Assembly: GCA_018296165.2 (NCBI GenBank)
Contig: JACKQL020000158.1
Span: forward strand, 19,676-83,675
DNA: 64,000 nucleotides
Direction: 5' to 3'
Source: Termitomyces sp. T153
Lineage: Eukaryota; Basidiomycota; Agaricomycetes; Agaricales; Lyophyllaceae
Made by a program: the position numbers and the translations under genes
The notes under the pieces: generated by a model
What the model saw: the letters and a program-made list of their open reading frames with translations, nothing else
What the model was told of the DNA's origin: nothing
The model's database searches: none
Shown here: piece by piece, positions 21,951 through 34,442 of the stretch
Layout: the number at the start of each line of letters is the position of its first letter
Numbering within the stretch: position 1 is the first letter of the stretch

Positions 21951-22329
21951 GCGGGACTTCTCATTTCCAACCTCAACCAATCAGCTGGGGTCTGGAACAT
22001 TGATCAAGTTCTTGGCTAGATCTTATTTGTCGATTCGGGCCTCCGCAAAGTTAAAATGCACCCATACCCACACATACCAACGTGTGCCCACACTCACTTG
22101 TTGCATCATTCATGAGCACCACTTATACATACATACATATGCAATCCATGCCCACTTATATTTCATATTCACACCACCTATCTCAGATAATCTCAGATAT
22201 CCAATGGACAATTCGAGCTTTGGCTAACGTTAACCATATATGTGATTTGTCATTTCAAACCTCATATTCCTAAACACAACTCCACATACCGCCGTCTGCA
22301 TCCATGTACCTCTCCAACCCATCCAAAAG
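21951..22329. other. No recognisable gene
   Basis: AT-richer spacer with CACACC and CATACATA runs and no convincing frame or repeat. Confidence 0.4.
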
Positions 22330-22510
22330 CTCTTATTGAAGGAGTGCTCGAGGTGGTATTTTGTTGGCGTATCCCGATTCCAGGGATGGTGCACATGATG
22401 GCTGGGATGAGTGGCATGGGTGGCATGGGGCGTGGGGAGTACCTAGTGTGCATAAGGATGAAGGCGGGTTTTCGGAGAGGTGCATGAGGGGAGGAGATTG
22501 GTTATGAATG
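22330..22510 (+). pseudogene. Membrane-protein gene scrap 3 (C-terminal)
   Basis: It resembles the stretch 34220-34390 of the better copy (GAGGTGGTATTTTGTTGGCG, GTGCATAAGGATGAAGGCGG, GGTGCATGAGG). It is not open in the matching frame. Confidence 0.6.
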
Positions 22511-22619
22511 ATACAAGTGCGGGCAGACCCGAACTCGGGTGGGAGACTCATAACTCTGTACAATCCATGTCATGTCCATACATGGTGAATTCAACTCATT
22601 CCTTTCCGTTCCACACTCC

Positions 22620-23150
22620 GGTACTTACAGGAACAGCATGACAATACCCGATGCCCATACCAAACTGCTCGCCCATTGCATCACCACCGTCCCCATTATC
22701 AGACAAAGAGATGTAAGTGTGGTTAGGGGAACGTGTGCGGGGTCAAAATTACCGTCAAAGATGCATTTGTTGTGGTCATGACGGTGCCAGTGGATGAGCA
22801 GGAGAATGAAGAGGGTGGAACCAACTAGTACTATGCCAGAGGGAAGAAGATGATGAACTTCCGACGATGCCAACGTTGGTGTTGGAAAGCATTTGGATGA
22901 TGATGCTAGTGAATACTTGTCCATTAGTACCTATGCAGCTGTATTTGAGATCAGGGTATTCGCAGTTGATGGTGGCGTGGAGGGTTAGGTCTGAGCTACT
23001 TGGGACAATGGGCGTTGGAGGGTCCTCAGGTTGAAGAGGCAGAATCAGAGGGGCTGGTGCTGAGAGATCATTGGAAAGCTTTCGGGGGTGAGGAGGACGC
23101 AGACACGACTCATGGCCGTAAGTTGGGTGGATCTCAAGAGTGGACGTCAT
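22620..23150 (-). pseudogene. Membrane-protein gene scrap 4 (outer domain to membrane)
   Basis: On the minus strand it shows TNGQVFTSIIIQ, NTNVGIVG, a hydrophobic stretch and HNKCIFDGNFDPAHVP, matching SNGQVFTSIIVQ, STNIGAIVGG and EKYLFDGNFDPAHVVP of the gene at 16310-17679. Frames are broken in several places. It is divergent from scrap 3 in orientation. Confidence 0.65.
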
Positions 23151-24230
23151 AATGGCTGTAGTTATATAAACGAGTCAAGAGTCTGTGGGGCAGACAGCAC
23201 CCCACCCATTCCAGAGGTTCCATCTTGTTCTTCTTCCTGGATGCGGTTGCCTCAAGCATGGCAAGGGGTCATTGCAGATTTGGTGGAGGTTTGTTTGGAG
23301 TGTCTGGGCTCACCACCTTCTTGTGTGTGGCAAGTCTCATAGGTGTGGTTACCTGAGATGAGGGTGGTGCATGGGAGGGGGCTATAAGTGGTCCCTTTTG
23401 TACATTCCTGCTTGCAGTGCACCAGTTCAGTTGGATCACTACTGCTTTGCTCATGGGATGGGCTGTCAAAAGCTGAAAGCAAGAGAACTGGGCTCAGGCA
23501 TGGAGTCTATATCCTCATGAGTGGCTATCTATTCTTGTGATGGCATACAAGTGGGAAGGACTAGGTGTTGAGGGCATTTTCCTGAGGTTTCCTGCAGTGT
23601 ATGGTGTATGGATGTGGGGAGTGGAAGGGCTGACACCTTTGTCCTGTGGCTCAAGTAGAGCAGGTCTCCTTGCCTAGATTCTCCTGGTTGGGTGAGAGCC
23701 CACCTTACATGGAGTTTACAGGATCTACTGAGTCTAGGGGGATGGTTTTCTTATATCCAGGCTAGTGGCTGTGTAATCACTTATGGTATACATGTAAGTT
23801 GTCAAGGCTGCTGTCTGCAATAGTGGTATGCTGTTCTGTGTCAACCCCTCAGACTGTGGTGGGGGAAGCCTCTGATTTGTCATTGACTTGTTATTAAAGC
23901 AGTAACTCACATTAGGTAGTATAGGTTGTATGAGTAGCAGTGCTTGAGAGAACATACCTTTCCTGATCCATGGTGTCAGTAGTGGTTCAAGTTCCCCCCC
24001 CCCCTCAGGTGTGTCTTCTCTAGATTTGGATAACTCTTTATTATAACAAAGTAACAAATTTGATATCAATAAGAACAAGTAAATAAAAGGCCACAGTTAT
24101 CTATACTATATAGATCCAGTACATTAGACAAAAGCTGATCCAATGGTGTTCAAGAGTGATATTCAATGTTAGATAGATAATCATTAGAACAGAAATGACT
24201 TAGAGCACATACAATTCTTGAATTTCATGT
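23151..24230. other. No recognisable gene
   Basis: CpG-poor DNA downstream of the NACHT gene. Minus frames at 23482-23252 and 24078-23734 show no motif. There is a run of about 12 C at 23994-24006. Confidence 0.4.
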
Positions 24231-27200
24231 TTATTCATGATTATGAGATGGTGAACCAGTATAACATTGTACCCACTCAGTTCCCATCTTTGCTTGTGAA
24301 AGATCCAGTGATAAATCACCATCCTTGGATATAATCAGGTGATTGTGGGGTGGTGTAGAACTCGTAAAATATCTGAAGGAACCCACATCAAATGTTGGTT
24401 AGTATTTTTCAAATTGAGCCAACCATCTCTGGTGGAGTACCAATGGGAATGAGAAGCCTAGTAGTCAATATGTCTGTGGAGACACCTTGTTGAGCAAGTG
24501 GAGATACATTGTGAGGATCAATTAAGACAGATGGTGGGTGCTCAGGATTATGTGGATCATTGGAGATATGCACCATAGTGTCTCCTGAGCCAGTGTGTGG
24601 GCATCAGTGGAAAGTGCAATAGAATTGACATCAGCTGTATTGCCAGTGAGCTGCAGCACCTCAGCACCAGTTGAGGAATCCCACACATGGATAGTGTTGT
24701 CCCAAGAGCCAGAGACAATGTGGATGCCATCAGGAGAAAATGCAACAGAATTAACACCACCTGTATGGCCAATGAACTGCAGCAGATCAGCTCCAGTTGA
24801 GGAATCCCACACACATATAGTCTTGTCCCTAGAGCCAGAGACAATGTGTGTGCCATCAGGAGAAAATGCAACAGAATTGACACCCTCTTTATGGCCAGTT
24901 AGCTGAAGCAGCTTGGCTCCAGTTGAGGAATCCCACACACAGATAGTGTTGTCCATAGATCCAGAGACAATGTGTGTGCCATCAGGAGAAAATGCAACAG
25001 AATTGACAGCACTTGTATGGCCAGTGAGCTGCAGTTGCTTAGCTCCAGTTGAGGAATTCCACACATAGATATTGTTGTCCATGATCCAGAGACAATGTGT
25101 GTGCCATCAGGAGAAAATGCAACAGAATTGACACTCTTGTATGGCCAGTGAGGTGCAGGTGTTTTGAGGAGTCCCACACACAGATAGTCTCATCCCATGA
25201 GCCAGAGACAATGTGTGTGCCATCAGGGGAAAATGCAACAGAAGAGACACAATCTGTATGGCCAGTGAGCTGCAGCACCTCAGCTCCACTTGAGGAGTCC
25301 CACACACAGATAGTGTTGTCCCATGCACCAGAGACAATGTGTGTGCCATCAGGGGAAAATGCAACAGAAGAGACATGATTTGTATGGCCAGTCAGCCACA
25401 GCAGCTGAGCTCCACTTGAGGAGTCCCACACACAGATAGTCTCATCCCATGAGCCAGAGACAATGTGTGTGCCATCAGGGGAAAATGCAACAGAAGAGAC
25501 CCAATTTGTATGGCCAGTGAGCTGCAGCACCTCAGCACCAGTTGAGGAATCCCATACATGGATTGTGTTGTCCTCAGAGCCAGAGACAATGTGTGTGCCA
25601 TCAGGGGAAAATGCAGCAGAAGAGACACTACCTGTATGGCCAGTCAGGTGCAGCAGCTCAGTACCAGTTGAGGAATCCCACACACAGATAGTCTTGTCCT
25701 CAGAGCCAGAGACAATGTGTGTGCCATCAGGAGAAAATGCAACAGAAAAGACAGCACTTGTATGGCCAGTGAGCTGCAGCACCTCAGCACTAGTTGGGGA
25801 ACCCCACACACAGATAGTGTTGTCTTCAGAGCCAGAGACAATGTGTGTGCCATCAGGAGAAAATGCAACAGAATTGACACCACTTGTATGGCCACTCAAG
25901 TGCAGCACCTCAGTACCAGTTGAGGAATCCCACACACAGATAGTCTTGTCATTAGAGCCAGAGACAATGTGTGTGCCATCAGGAGAAAATGCAACAGAAG
26001 AGACAGCATCTGTATGGCCAGTCAAGTGCAGCAGCTCAGTACCAATTGAGGAATCCCACACACAAATAGTCTTGTCCTCAGAGCCAGAGACAATGTGTGT
26101 GCCATCAGGAGAAAATGCAACAGAAGAGATAGCACTTGTATGGCCAGTAAGCTGCAGCACCTCAGCACCAGTTGAGGAATCCCACATACAGATAGTGTTG
26201 TCCTCAGAGCCAGAGACAATGTGTGTGCCATCAGGAGAAAATGTAACACAATAGACAGGACTTGTATGGCCAGTGAGCTGCAGCACCTCAGCACCAGTTG
26301 AGGAATCCCACACACAGATAGTGTTGTCCTCAGAGCCAGAGACAATGTGTGTGCCATCAGGAGAAAATGCAACACAATAGACAGGACTTGTATGGCCAGT
26401 AAGCTGCAGCAGCTCAGCTCCATTTGAGGAATCCCACACACAGATAGTCTTGTCCCATGAGCCAGAGACAATGTGTGTGCCATCAGGAGAAAATGCAACA
26501 GAATAGACACCACTTGTATGGCCAGTGAGCTGCAGCACCTTTGCACGAGTTGAGGAATCCCACACACAGATAGTCTTATCCCATGAGCCAGAGACAATGT
26601 GTGTGCCATCAGGAGAAAATGCAACAGACATGACTTCTGCCTTTTGCTCGATCTCACTAATCAATCCTGTCTGACCTCTGGACCCTTTAATAGCTGGTAC
26701 TGAACTAAATTGCTCTTTCCACTTCTGTGAAATGGCACTATGATGCCAGGTTGGTAATACTGATATATACAGATGTGGTGTTGATAAACATGCTGGGCTG
26801 TTTAAAAAATACATTGCAAAATTGGACACCTCAGTAATATTATTAATGAGACTATTCTGCTGCTTGTCATTATTGATACATACTCTGGTCAGAGTATTAG
26901 GACTTGTCATGTCAATGCACTTCTTCAATTCATGCAGCATGTAGTTGCATCTTTGTCCACATTGCAGCAAATTCATAGCCTCTATCCAGAACAGAATTTT
27001 AAGCAAGAGAAAATCCTGTAAATCATCATACAAAATATTTATTTCATTGTGCATGCCTTGGGCCTGGGCTAAGCAAGTGGACCAGTGGCTGCTCCAATAT
27101 ACACAACAGTACTTCAGTGTTTGAGAGATCTTGTCTTCATTTACAAGCTCAGGTACTTCATTGTCAAGAAGAAATGATGATGGATGACTACAAATATTAA

Positions 27201-29713
27201 AGCAAAGCTCTGACTTCATTATTTGGAAACATTGATGACCCAAAAAGCTATGATGTTTCTCCATGCTACAGAACAAGCTAGATACTACATGACCAGTTTC
27301 CTTGAAACATTCTGCTTTGAAAATAAAATCTGGAAATGAAGCATGGTACCAGAAGACCTTGCCTTCTTTAGCATAAAGAACAGCATGAAGACTTTCTATC
27401 AAATATTCTGCACATTCCTCCATATCCTTCTCATCATCAGAACCTGAGAGTCTTGCAGCTACAATAGGAGATATACGTTCCTCTGCACAGAGTAGATTCC
27501 AAAGAATAACTAAGCGGGCTTGAATTTCATCTTTTGAAAGTTTTTCAAATGCTTCAGACAGAATCTGACTGTACAGCATATCAATTTGTAAGGTTGCCTT
27601 CACAGGATGATGGGTTTGATGACTAAGAGAACTGTCCAACAGTTGCTTCATCCGCTTTTTTTGGTCATTACTTGTTAAACCTCTTCTAGGACTTATGTAT
27701 TTTACTGCTGTTGATGCATATATGAAGAGACCATTTGCCTGTTGCATGAGGGTGACAAGTTCAATTTCATTCTGCAATGCAGGAAGCTTGTTCTTGAGAT
27801 ACATCAGAATATCTTCATTCACTTCAGCTGTATCCACATCATAGAGATGACAAACAGCATCAGATGAAAAGGACTTGCAAAGTTCAACTATATTAGGATC
27901 TGGCCGGCTTGTGACAAGAAATTTGAGACCATGCAAGGCACCCTTCTCAATGGTCAAAAGGAGTTCTTGCAAGAATTCTGAGCCTCCATGACCATCAATC
28001 TCATCCAAGGCATCAATAACCACCAAGTATGGAGGTAGAATTCTTGATTCTGTACTAGTAGAGACCTGCCAAGGATCAACTAAAAGGTCATTCATCTGTT
28101 TACCCAGTTTGTTCACTGAGTCAAGCTTGTTGACATCAAAAAGAGACTTTAAAAATGACTTGGAATGATGAGCAAGCTGATAGACCAATGTAGGAATGAT
28201 GTTGGCCCTGCTCCTTGTATCTTCAAACTGACAAGAACAAAAGAAAGAGGCCTGCAAAATGTTTAACCCTTTGTTATCTTCATCAAAGTGTTTTGCTACT
28301 GAGCAAGCAATAGTTGACTTTCCAGACCCAGCTGGACCAGTTAGCCAGAAGACCTGTGGGCTGGTGGGTGAAGAATCCTCTGCCCACTCATATAGCTGTT
28401 TGAGTATTCTTATACGTGTTCCCTCAATACAGGGTGCACGAAATAAAGTATCATCATTGAGAATAGCATCATATGGTGCTTTCTTAGAGTAGTCCCAATT
28501 GTCCAATTTTGATTGCTAAGAACAAATTAGCTCAAGATGGTCATGAACTTCTCACAAAAACATACAGAAACAAGATCATGCAAAGAACTTATATTCCTGT
28601 CAATGTTGAAGTTCATTTGAAGCTAACAGAGAATTGCAATGTCAGCACTGCTACATTGCAAACTGTATAAGTCACATACAACAAAATTCTCTGTCTCTTT
28701 ATCAATCCGCTTGAAGATCTTTTGAACCTTGGCATTGTCTTGTTCATTTTCCAAGATCCTTTTCCATGTTGATGTCTCAGACATTGCCCTCAGCTCAAGA
28801 ATCTTTTCAATGAGTGACCTGCATAATATCAGATATGAAACATTCTGCAATAAATGCCATGCTCACTGTGCGAATTTCTCAGTTATTGCTCTGAATTTGG
28901 TGTCTTTGTTATCTATTTCCATCAATCCCGCATTGACAACTTCAAGACACTTTTGAGTCTGAGTATAGAGCTCATGCAGTGCATCTTTGTTGTCAGAAAT
29001 GGCCTAGAGCTGATGTTAACTCGTGGAAAGCAAACATAGAAGGTGATGAGGGCATACATTTCCAAGGTCAATGAGAACATTTAAAGCAGCAATAGGTGTC
29101 TTGAAAGGGGTGCCTTCCAGCAGTTTCTCAGCTATTTTGAGCAACATCTGCATGCCATGCCATGCTGATTTTTCAAGATGACCTGACAGGGAAAATTATG
29201 TTTCACATTTATTGCTCAAAACTGGCTTACTTACCTTGTCCCTTATCAGTGGGCGTCAAATTCATCTGAGGTACGTCTACTCTGATTCCTCCGGATCCTG
29301 TAAAGGCATTCAAGCAGTTGCGCGCTGCATGATAATATTATAGTTACCTGGTTCGACATGATCTCTCACGCCTACCTGAGTATCTGATATGTGCACAATG
29401 GAACTTGCTCAGATTCCATTCACGAATGTGAAGTTTGAATGTGCTCACCATGAACCATCGTTGGGCCTACTACAACGGGAGGTTGGCTGCTGGCACTGTT
29501 TCCTGATTCAAACGCAGGAGACGAGTCGGTGAATGCAGTTGCGTTAGACCCGCTGGCGTCTAATACTTGTGTACCATCCGATCCTATATCGTGCACATTG
29601 CTGCCTCGCGGAGGGAGAGGTGATGGAGTACGACTTGCAGGGGAGAACCGGTCTGCAACACTATGGAGCATTTTCTTAAGAGCACGACGCTTGGATTTCT
29701 GAGGATTCGACAT
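24231..29713 (-). CDS. NACHT-WD40 NLR-like protein
   Basis: Exons: 29713-29449, 29297-29235, 29182-29058, 29003-28867, 28818-28680, 28622-28566 and 28515-25039, all with good GT..AG ends and matching phase, giving 1420 residues to the stop at 25039. The N-terminal part (about 1-262) is a helical domain of the kind found on fungal STAND proteins (GHLEKSAWHGMQMLLKIAEKL, DLGNAISDN). The NACHT domain has Walker A GPAGSGKST, Walker B LVVIDALDE and LVTSRPDPNI. From 26630 down come WD repeats of 42 residues (VAFSPDGTHIVSGS..D.TI.VWDSS). 12 lie in the main frame and more follow after frameshifts near 25133 and 25085. Past 24600 the tail (DGWLNLKN, LMWVPSDIL, LDLSQAKMGTEW) is split over further frames to a stop at 24231. 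Such proteins are thought to sense ligands through the WD propeller and signal in self/non-self recognition. The last repeats and tail may be dead or wrongly assembled. Confidence 0.85.
24600..26640 (-). repeat. 126-bp tandem array encoding about 16 WD repeats
   Basis: Each 126-bp unit encodes one WD repeat. GCCATCAGGAGAAAATGC and CCAGAGACAATGTGTGTG recur in almost every unit. Units differ mostly at a handful of codons. One unit (about 25190-25130) lacks 9 bp, and two single-base losses follow. Plus-strand open frames across this array (25463-26254 and others) are shadows. Confidence 0.95.
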
Positions 29714-31250
29714 GGTGGTATGTGAGAGAGCCGTTGGGGTCCCTCCCACTGATGGGATGTCAAGTCCTCTCACGCCTCATTTTGATGTTCTATTGTTGTA
29801 CAAGATTCCATGCCGTTCCACGGTTACGGAAGCGCTGTGGAGATGGTGCTTCTATCTGTTGATGCATGAGGCCTGGAAGTCTCGTATCATTGGCGGACTC
29901 CTCTTGTTAGATCAATTTTTCTTATCATACTTTTTCTCAGTAACCATGATAACGGAATTCGCAACCCATTATCGACGCCGTTTCCGCCTGCTGAATGCTG
30001 TGGCTATTGTGGACCGTAGATTTCATTTGGTACACGGACTAAAGAACCAAACTAGTACTGACATGGCGATCTGATGGACCTGGTTTTGTTTCTCGTCCGA
30101 TGCCGTCGCCGTGGTGCGGTTGGATGGACCGCATCGATAGCCCTTTCTTTCCCCAAATATCCTAGCTGCACACGTTGCAGCCTGTTGTCTTCTGTGACGC
30201 ACGGCACAATGGGCACAGGTTCAGTAACTCCTTTAGATATAGGACACTCAGCTTTCTTCTAGATGCACATTGGGAACAGTAGTACACCTGGTTCAAGCAG
30301 GGACATGGTCGACCCATCTCTCAATCGTCGGCCACGAACGTAGATTTCTCATGGGATGGATAAGGAAAGCGCACCTTCCAAAGTCCTTCGCTGAGTCTGA
30401 TGTTAGTTGTCTTCTCAGCCACCGCGTCCCACACGCATCTAGTAGCGCTTACGATTCTCGATCGCAGTTCACAAACTATGACCATCATTCAATACTTAGC
30501 ATCGGAGCAACGGATCCATGAAACAGAAGTAACACGGTGTCAGATACTTGGAAGGATGGGGACGCTGTGGCCTCGCGAGTGTATCATAGCAAACTCGGCG
30601 TAGAGACGACAAAAGTGTACCCAGTGCTAACTCACTGCCTAGAGTCTTCCTGCAGAAAATAACTTGACTCTTGACGTGTTTATCCAGTAGGAAAGTATAA
30701 GAAATGGGACAGAGACGAATCTGTGTTAAGGATCTCGAGAAGTGGATGCTAGGCTGGCGAGTGGAATGTGAGAGATGATACCTGAAATGCACATGCTTGG
30801 CTATATAGTTTGCAATGCGGTTCTTGGTCGGCGCTTGAGCTTGTGATGTCTCGATACGTCCACGTGCCATGGCTTTCTTACCCTTATCACTTCTGTTGAA
30901 TGTGTCCAACGTCTTTGTTGCGCCTGCGCCTGACTTTCTTTTTCTACAGCGATATTTAACAATCCCACTCATCCCGAGGTTCGCTCCTCACCATAGTTTT
31001 CTTCAGCGTTCTACCGGTCCCGCTAGCTTGTCATGCAGCCTGAAGCACTCCTTTGACGTCCTACACGTATGGTTCTTCATTAAATCAATGCATCCGAACT
31101 CTGATCTAGAACGACTTCGTCTAGGAATTTTTTCAGTCCGACTGATCTTTCGTGCAGTGTTACCTATCGATTTCATTGTTATTTCTACAGCTACGACAAC
31201 GTCCGCTCTTGGAATCCACTTAAATCATAGCTATGAGCCCGAGTCCATCC
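28045..31250. repeat. Segmental duplication, right copy
   Basis: Partner of 1-2025 plus 9525-9728. From about 29250 rightward this copy keeps its CpG dinucleotides, whereas the same bases on the left are TpG or CpA. Confidence 0.85.
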
Positions 31251-31300
31251 TCTTCACTATGACAGCTTCAGAGTTACCTTCAAGTGTGGCTCTGTTCGAT
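29714..31300. other. NACHT gene upstream region, no confident gene
   Basis: CpG-rich DNA upstream of the NACHT start. A minus frame at 30972-30496 (158 codons, MSGIVKYRCRKRKSG...) has a basic N-terminus and no known domain. It is absent from the left duplicate because that part was deleted. I regard it as unproven. Confidence 0.4.
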
Positions 31301-32060
31301 CTTTTTGTAGACAGTCCTATGCACACTAGGTACTTTCCACGCTCCCGTTCTACCCACCCCACTCCCACTCGTCCCAGCCATTACACCACCATTCACGCTC
31401 ACCCCCTTAGAATTTAATTTTCACCAATGAAAAACCACCTCGCACACTACCCCCGAACACTTCGCGTTCTTTCAAGATCACACCCACGCTGCGTGCTATT
31501 CCTGAGTTGAAGTCTGAGGGAAGCGGAAGGGGGCTGAAGACACTCGCGGCTCACTGGACCGTTGCTCTGTGCATATGCGCTACTGCCCTTCAAGCTCGAT
31601 ACGAGTTTGCGAATGGGCTGGAGGCGTGCTGATGCAGAGCCAAACCAGGTTGGAGGGGCTCATACTCGGGGTGTATGCTATATGTGCCCGTGTTGACTGC
31701 GCTCTCACCCATGCTAAACGACTCATTGCATATGCCCTAAGCTGAGCCGCGCCGGCACTGCCTATTTGACGCTCCGGCACATACTGGAATGGGTTAACAA
31801 CTCCACGACGCCTGTACTGGGCCGCCCATCCATGTATTATCGCCGTCATTGCCGTCTCCATGATCGGAGTCCAAGATACATCTTTTGCGATGGTGGAGCA
31901 AGAGAGCGAGAAGAGTCGGGAAAGTGAGGAGGGCGAACCCAACTATTCCTGTATAGAAGAGAATGGGGAATCAGTGCATGTGAAGGGTGGAGGGGAGGAG
32001 ATGACGAACCTCCGACGACATCGATGATGGTGACTTTGTATGTCTGGATCATGACGCTAG
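31300..32060 (-). pseudogene. Membrane-protein gene scrap 5
   Basis: On the minus strand, a GIVGFALLTF-like membrane part with an intron remnant (CTATACAG acceptor near 31950), then NPFQYVPERQ, AYAMSRL, YTPSMSPSN and the 3' region down to about 31300. Frames are broken and the RRHRR region is altered. It is the parent-like partner of scrap 2 (14539-15000). Confidence 0.65.
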
Positions 32061-32530
32061 TACTTCAAATTCAAGGTTGATGGGGCGTAGGAGCTATGCC
32101 TGAACTGTTCGAGTACGATACGGGTGTGAGATTTGTGAGGCCAAGGGGCTTGGACTGGTGTGGTTGGGGGAATGACATCTTCTGGGCCAAAGTTGCCATC
32201 AAAGAGGCATTTCTCGTGGTTGCGATAGTGCCGTTGGATACGCAAGAGAGTGGGGAAAGTGGAAAGGGCGAGGCCGACTACATCTGCAACCATGAAAATT
32301 ATAAAATTAGGGTGCGTAAAGGAGAGAAGGGACAGGAGATGACGGACCATCAACGATGGTGGACGAGCGTAGGAAAGCAGGCTTTTTCACTAGTGAACAC
32401 TTGTCCAGTGTGTACTTGAAGTTGATGAAGTTGATGGGGCGCAGGAACTATGTCTGGACTGTTCGAGCACGATGCGGATGTCAGAGAAGTATGAGGTCAA
32501 AGAGGCAGAGACAGATTCTTGAAGAGCTTT
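32060..32530 (-). pseudogene. Membrane-protein gene scrap 6
   Basis: It repeats the membrane and juxtamembrane part: ADVVGLALSTFPTLL, then RHYRNHEKCLFDGNFGPEDVIPPTTP. It sits head to tail with scrap 5. No complete frame is present. Confidence 0.65.
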
Positions 32531-32876
32531 TTCAGAGTAAAAGTTCTGGTAGTGTAGGTAAGTGAGCTTCAGTAGTGAAAAGTACAGTGAGCCTGATCAT
32601 CAAAATTGCGTAACACGGAACATGAACACGACAGGACAGGACGATGCGAGGACGTGACTTCCATCAGCCTGTGTTTGACTTATGCTGGGGCATTGCTCCC
32701 TACGTCACGTGTCCTATTCATCCTTTGCACAAACGACACTGAAATTTACACTGTGAGCTTGACAAAATCTGCCAAGACCTGCGCATTCTAGTCATCCCAT
32801 GTGATTGTGACTTTTTTTCTACCAAAATGTCAAAGTCCTCAAGCTTCGAGCGCGAGCAACTTGCTTCAACTGCAGC

Positions 32877-34442
32877 GATGAGTTCAAGTCCAATCTCTTC
32901 ATCTACTGAGATCTCTTGAGCTTGTCTCAGTCTGCCGCTGCTGCCGTCTCCACTTTGCCGACATCGTCCCATCAAGGTGCTCTCGTCTTTCAATTCTAAT
33001 GTCGTCTTTGTCGTCGCCTTCTCTCTTTCTGTCCCCCTCCCACCCGTCTCGCAGACTCCTGACTTTATCGTCACTTCTACAAGAACAACGACGTCCAGCG
33101 TTACTCCTCCTTCTAGCGCGAGCAACTTGACGACACCCACTCCAACTACGACCGCAAGCTCAAGGCGTTTCAACCAACTCTCTATCCTTTTCTCCCACTA
33201 GCTAATCCACAAACCCTTCTGCGCCTGCGTCCCTCGAACGTCCAACACCTCTACAACCACCTCCGCACCGCCCTCGCGCACCCAGGACCTAACACCTGCA
33301 CCTCCATCAACTTTTCTTACTTTCAAGTACAGCCATGTACGTACCTTTCTCCTATCCATCACTTATGACATCGGATACGGATATTTTGGAACATAGTCTA
33401 ACGTAATGGCCAAGTGTTCACGAGTGTCATCATTCAAACCAGTATCATTCAAAGCACAATAATAACCAACCCCCCTTTTCAACATAATTCATCCACCAAC
33501 ATCGGTGCAATCGTCGGCGGCGTTGTCGGAGGTCCGTGTCTCCATTTCTTTTCGTATACGCTCAATCTGATCCTTCTCCTACTTACATAACTCACAGGTG
33601 TAGTCGGCCTTGCCATCCTCACGCTCCTAACATTTCTCCTAATCCGCCGACACCGGCGCAACCGCGAAAAATACCTCTTCAATGGAAACTTCGACCCCGC
33701 ACACGTCGTTCCCACCACACCTCGCATCTCTCTCCCTGACGACGGCGACGACGGCATGGGCGGACGTCTGGGAACAGGCGTCGGTGGCGTCGTTATGCCG
33801 TTCCAGTATGTGCCGGAGCACGAACGGCGGCAGGAGATGAGGACTGCGGCGGATCTAGGAGTGGGTGCGGGTGCGGGTGCGGGTGCGGCGGGCGTAGGCG
33901 CTGCGTATGTTATGAGCCAGAGTCAGCATGGCCACGGGAACGGGAACAGGCATGGATCGTACACGCCGAGCATGAGGCCCTCCGACCCAGGTTCGGGGTC
34001 TGGATCCGCATATTTCCCCAACCCATTCGCAAGCCCCATGTCGAGCTCGGAGGCAGGAAGCGCGTACGCACAGAACATTGGTGCGTACCCCACCTTGAAT
34101 GCATACCCCGTCTCTGCCGGGGCAGGGGCCGCTGCACAGCGAGCCGCGAGTGTATCGAGCCATGGGACGGCCCTCTCGAACTCAATCTCGGGAACAAGCA
34201 CTGCAAGTGCAATTGCGAAAGAGCGCGAGGCGTTTGTGGGTAGTGTGAGGGGTGGTATGTCGTTGGCGAATCCTGATTCTGATGGGGTGGGCGGGAGTGG
34301 GGCGGGTAGGAATGGAGCGGGAGCGGGGAGATTACCGATTGTGCATAGGAATGGGGGACGGGTTGTTCAGGAGGTGCATGAGGAGGTGGCGGAGGAGATT
34401 CCGCCGACGTATGATAGTATTCCGGCTAATGAGAGGCGGTGA
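32877..34442 (+). pseudogene. Ser/Thr-rich single-pass membrane protein, outer half broken
   Basis: Paralogue of 16310-17679 in the opposite orientation. The outer part (33000-33470) starts well (VSQTPDFIVTSTRTTTSSV) but a deletion after TTTASS shifts the frame into a stop near 33200. From 33480 the frame is good: NIGAIVGGVVG, an intron (33533-33597, GTCCGT..CACAG), GVVGLAILTLLTFLLIRRHRRN, FNGNFDPAHVVP, then 228 uninterrupted codons from 33756. The protein ends EEIPPTYDSIPANERR. PPTY fits the PPxY motif bound by WW domains of Rsp5-type ubiquitin ligases, a plausible endocytosis signal. The inner half is intact and the outer half is not, the reverse of the sister copy. Confidence 0.65.

Noticed and set aside
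25463..26254. Long plus-strand open frames across the WD array
   Set aside because: They are the reverse reading of a 126-bp in-frame repeat. They show no domain and repeat with the same period.
24600..26640. CRISPR-like array
   Set aside because: Regular repeats, but each unit is coding WD repeat with no unique spacers, and the genome is fungal.
30496..30972. 158-codon minus frame upstream of the NACHT gene
   Set aside because: Basic N-terminus but no domain, no intron evidence and no preserved counterpart. Kept only as a remark.
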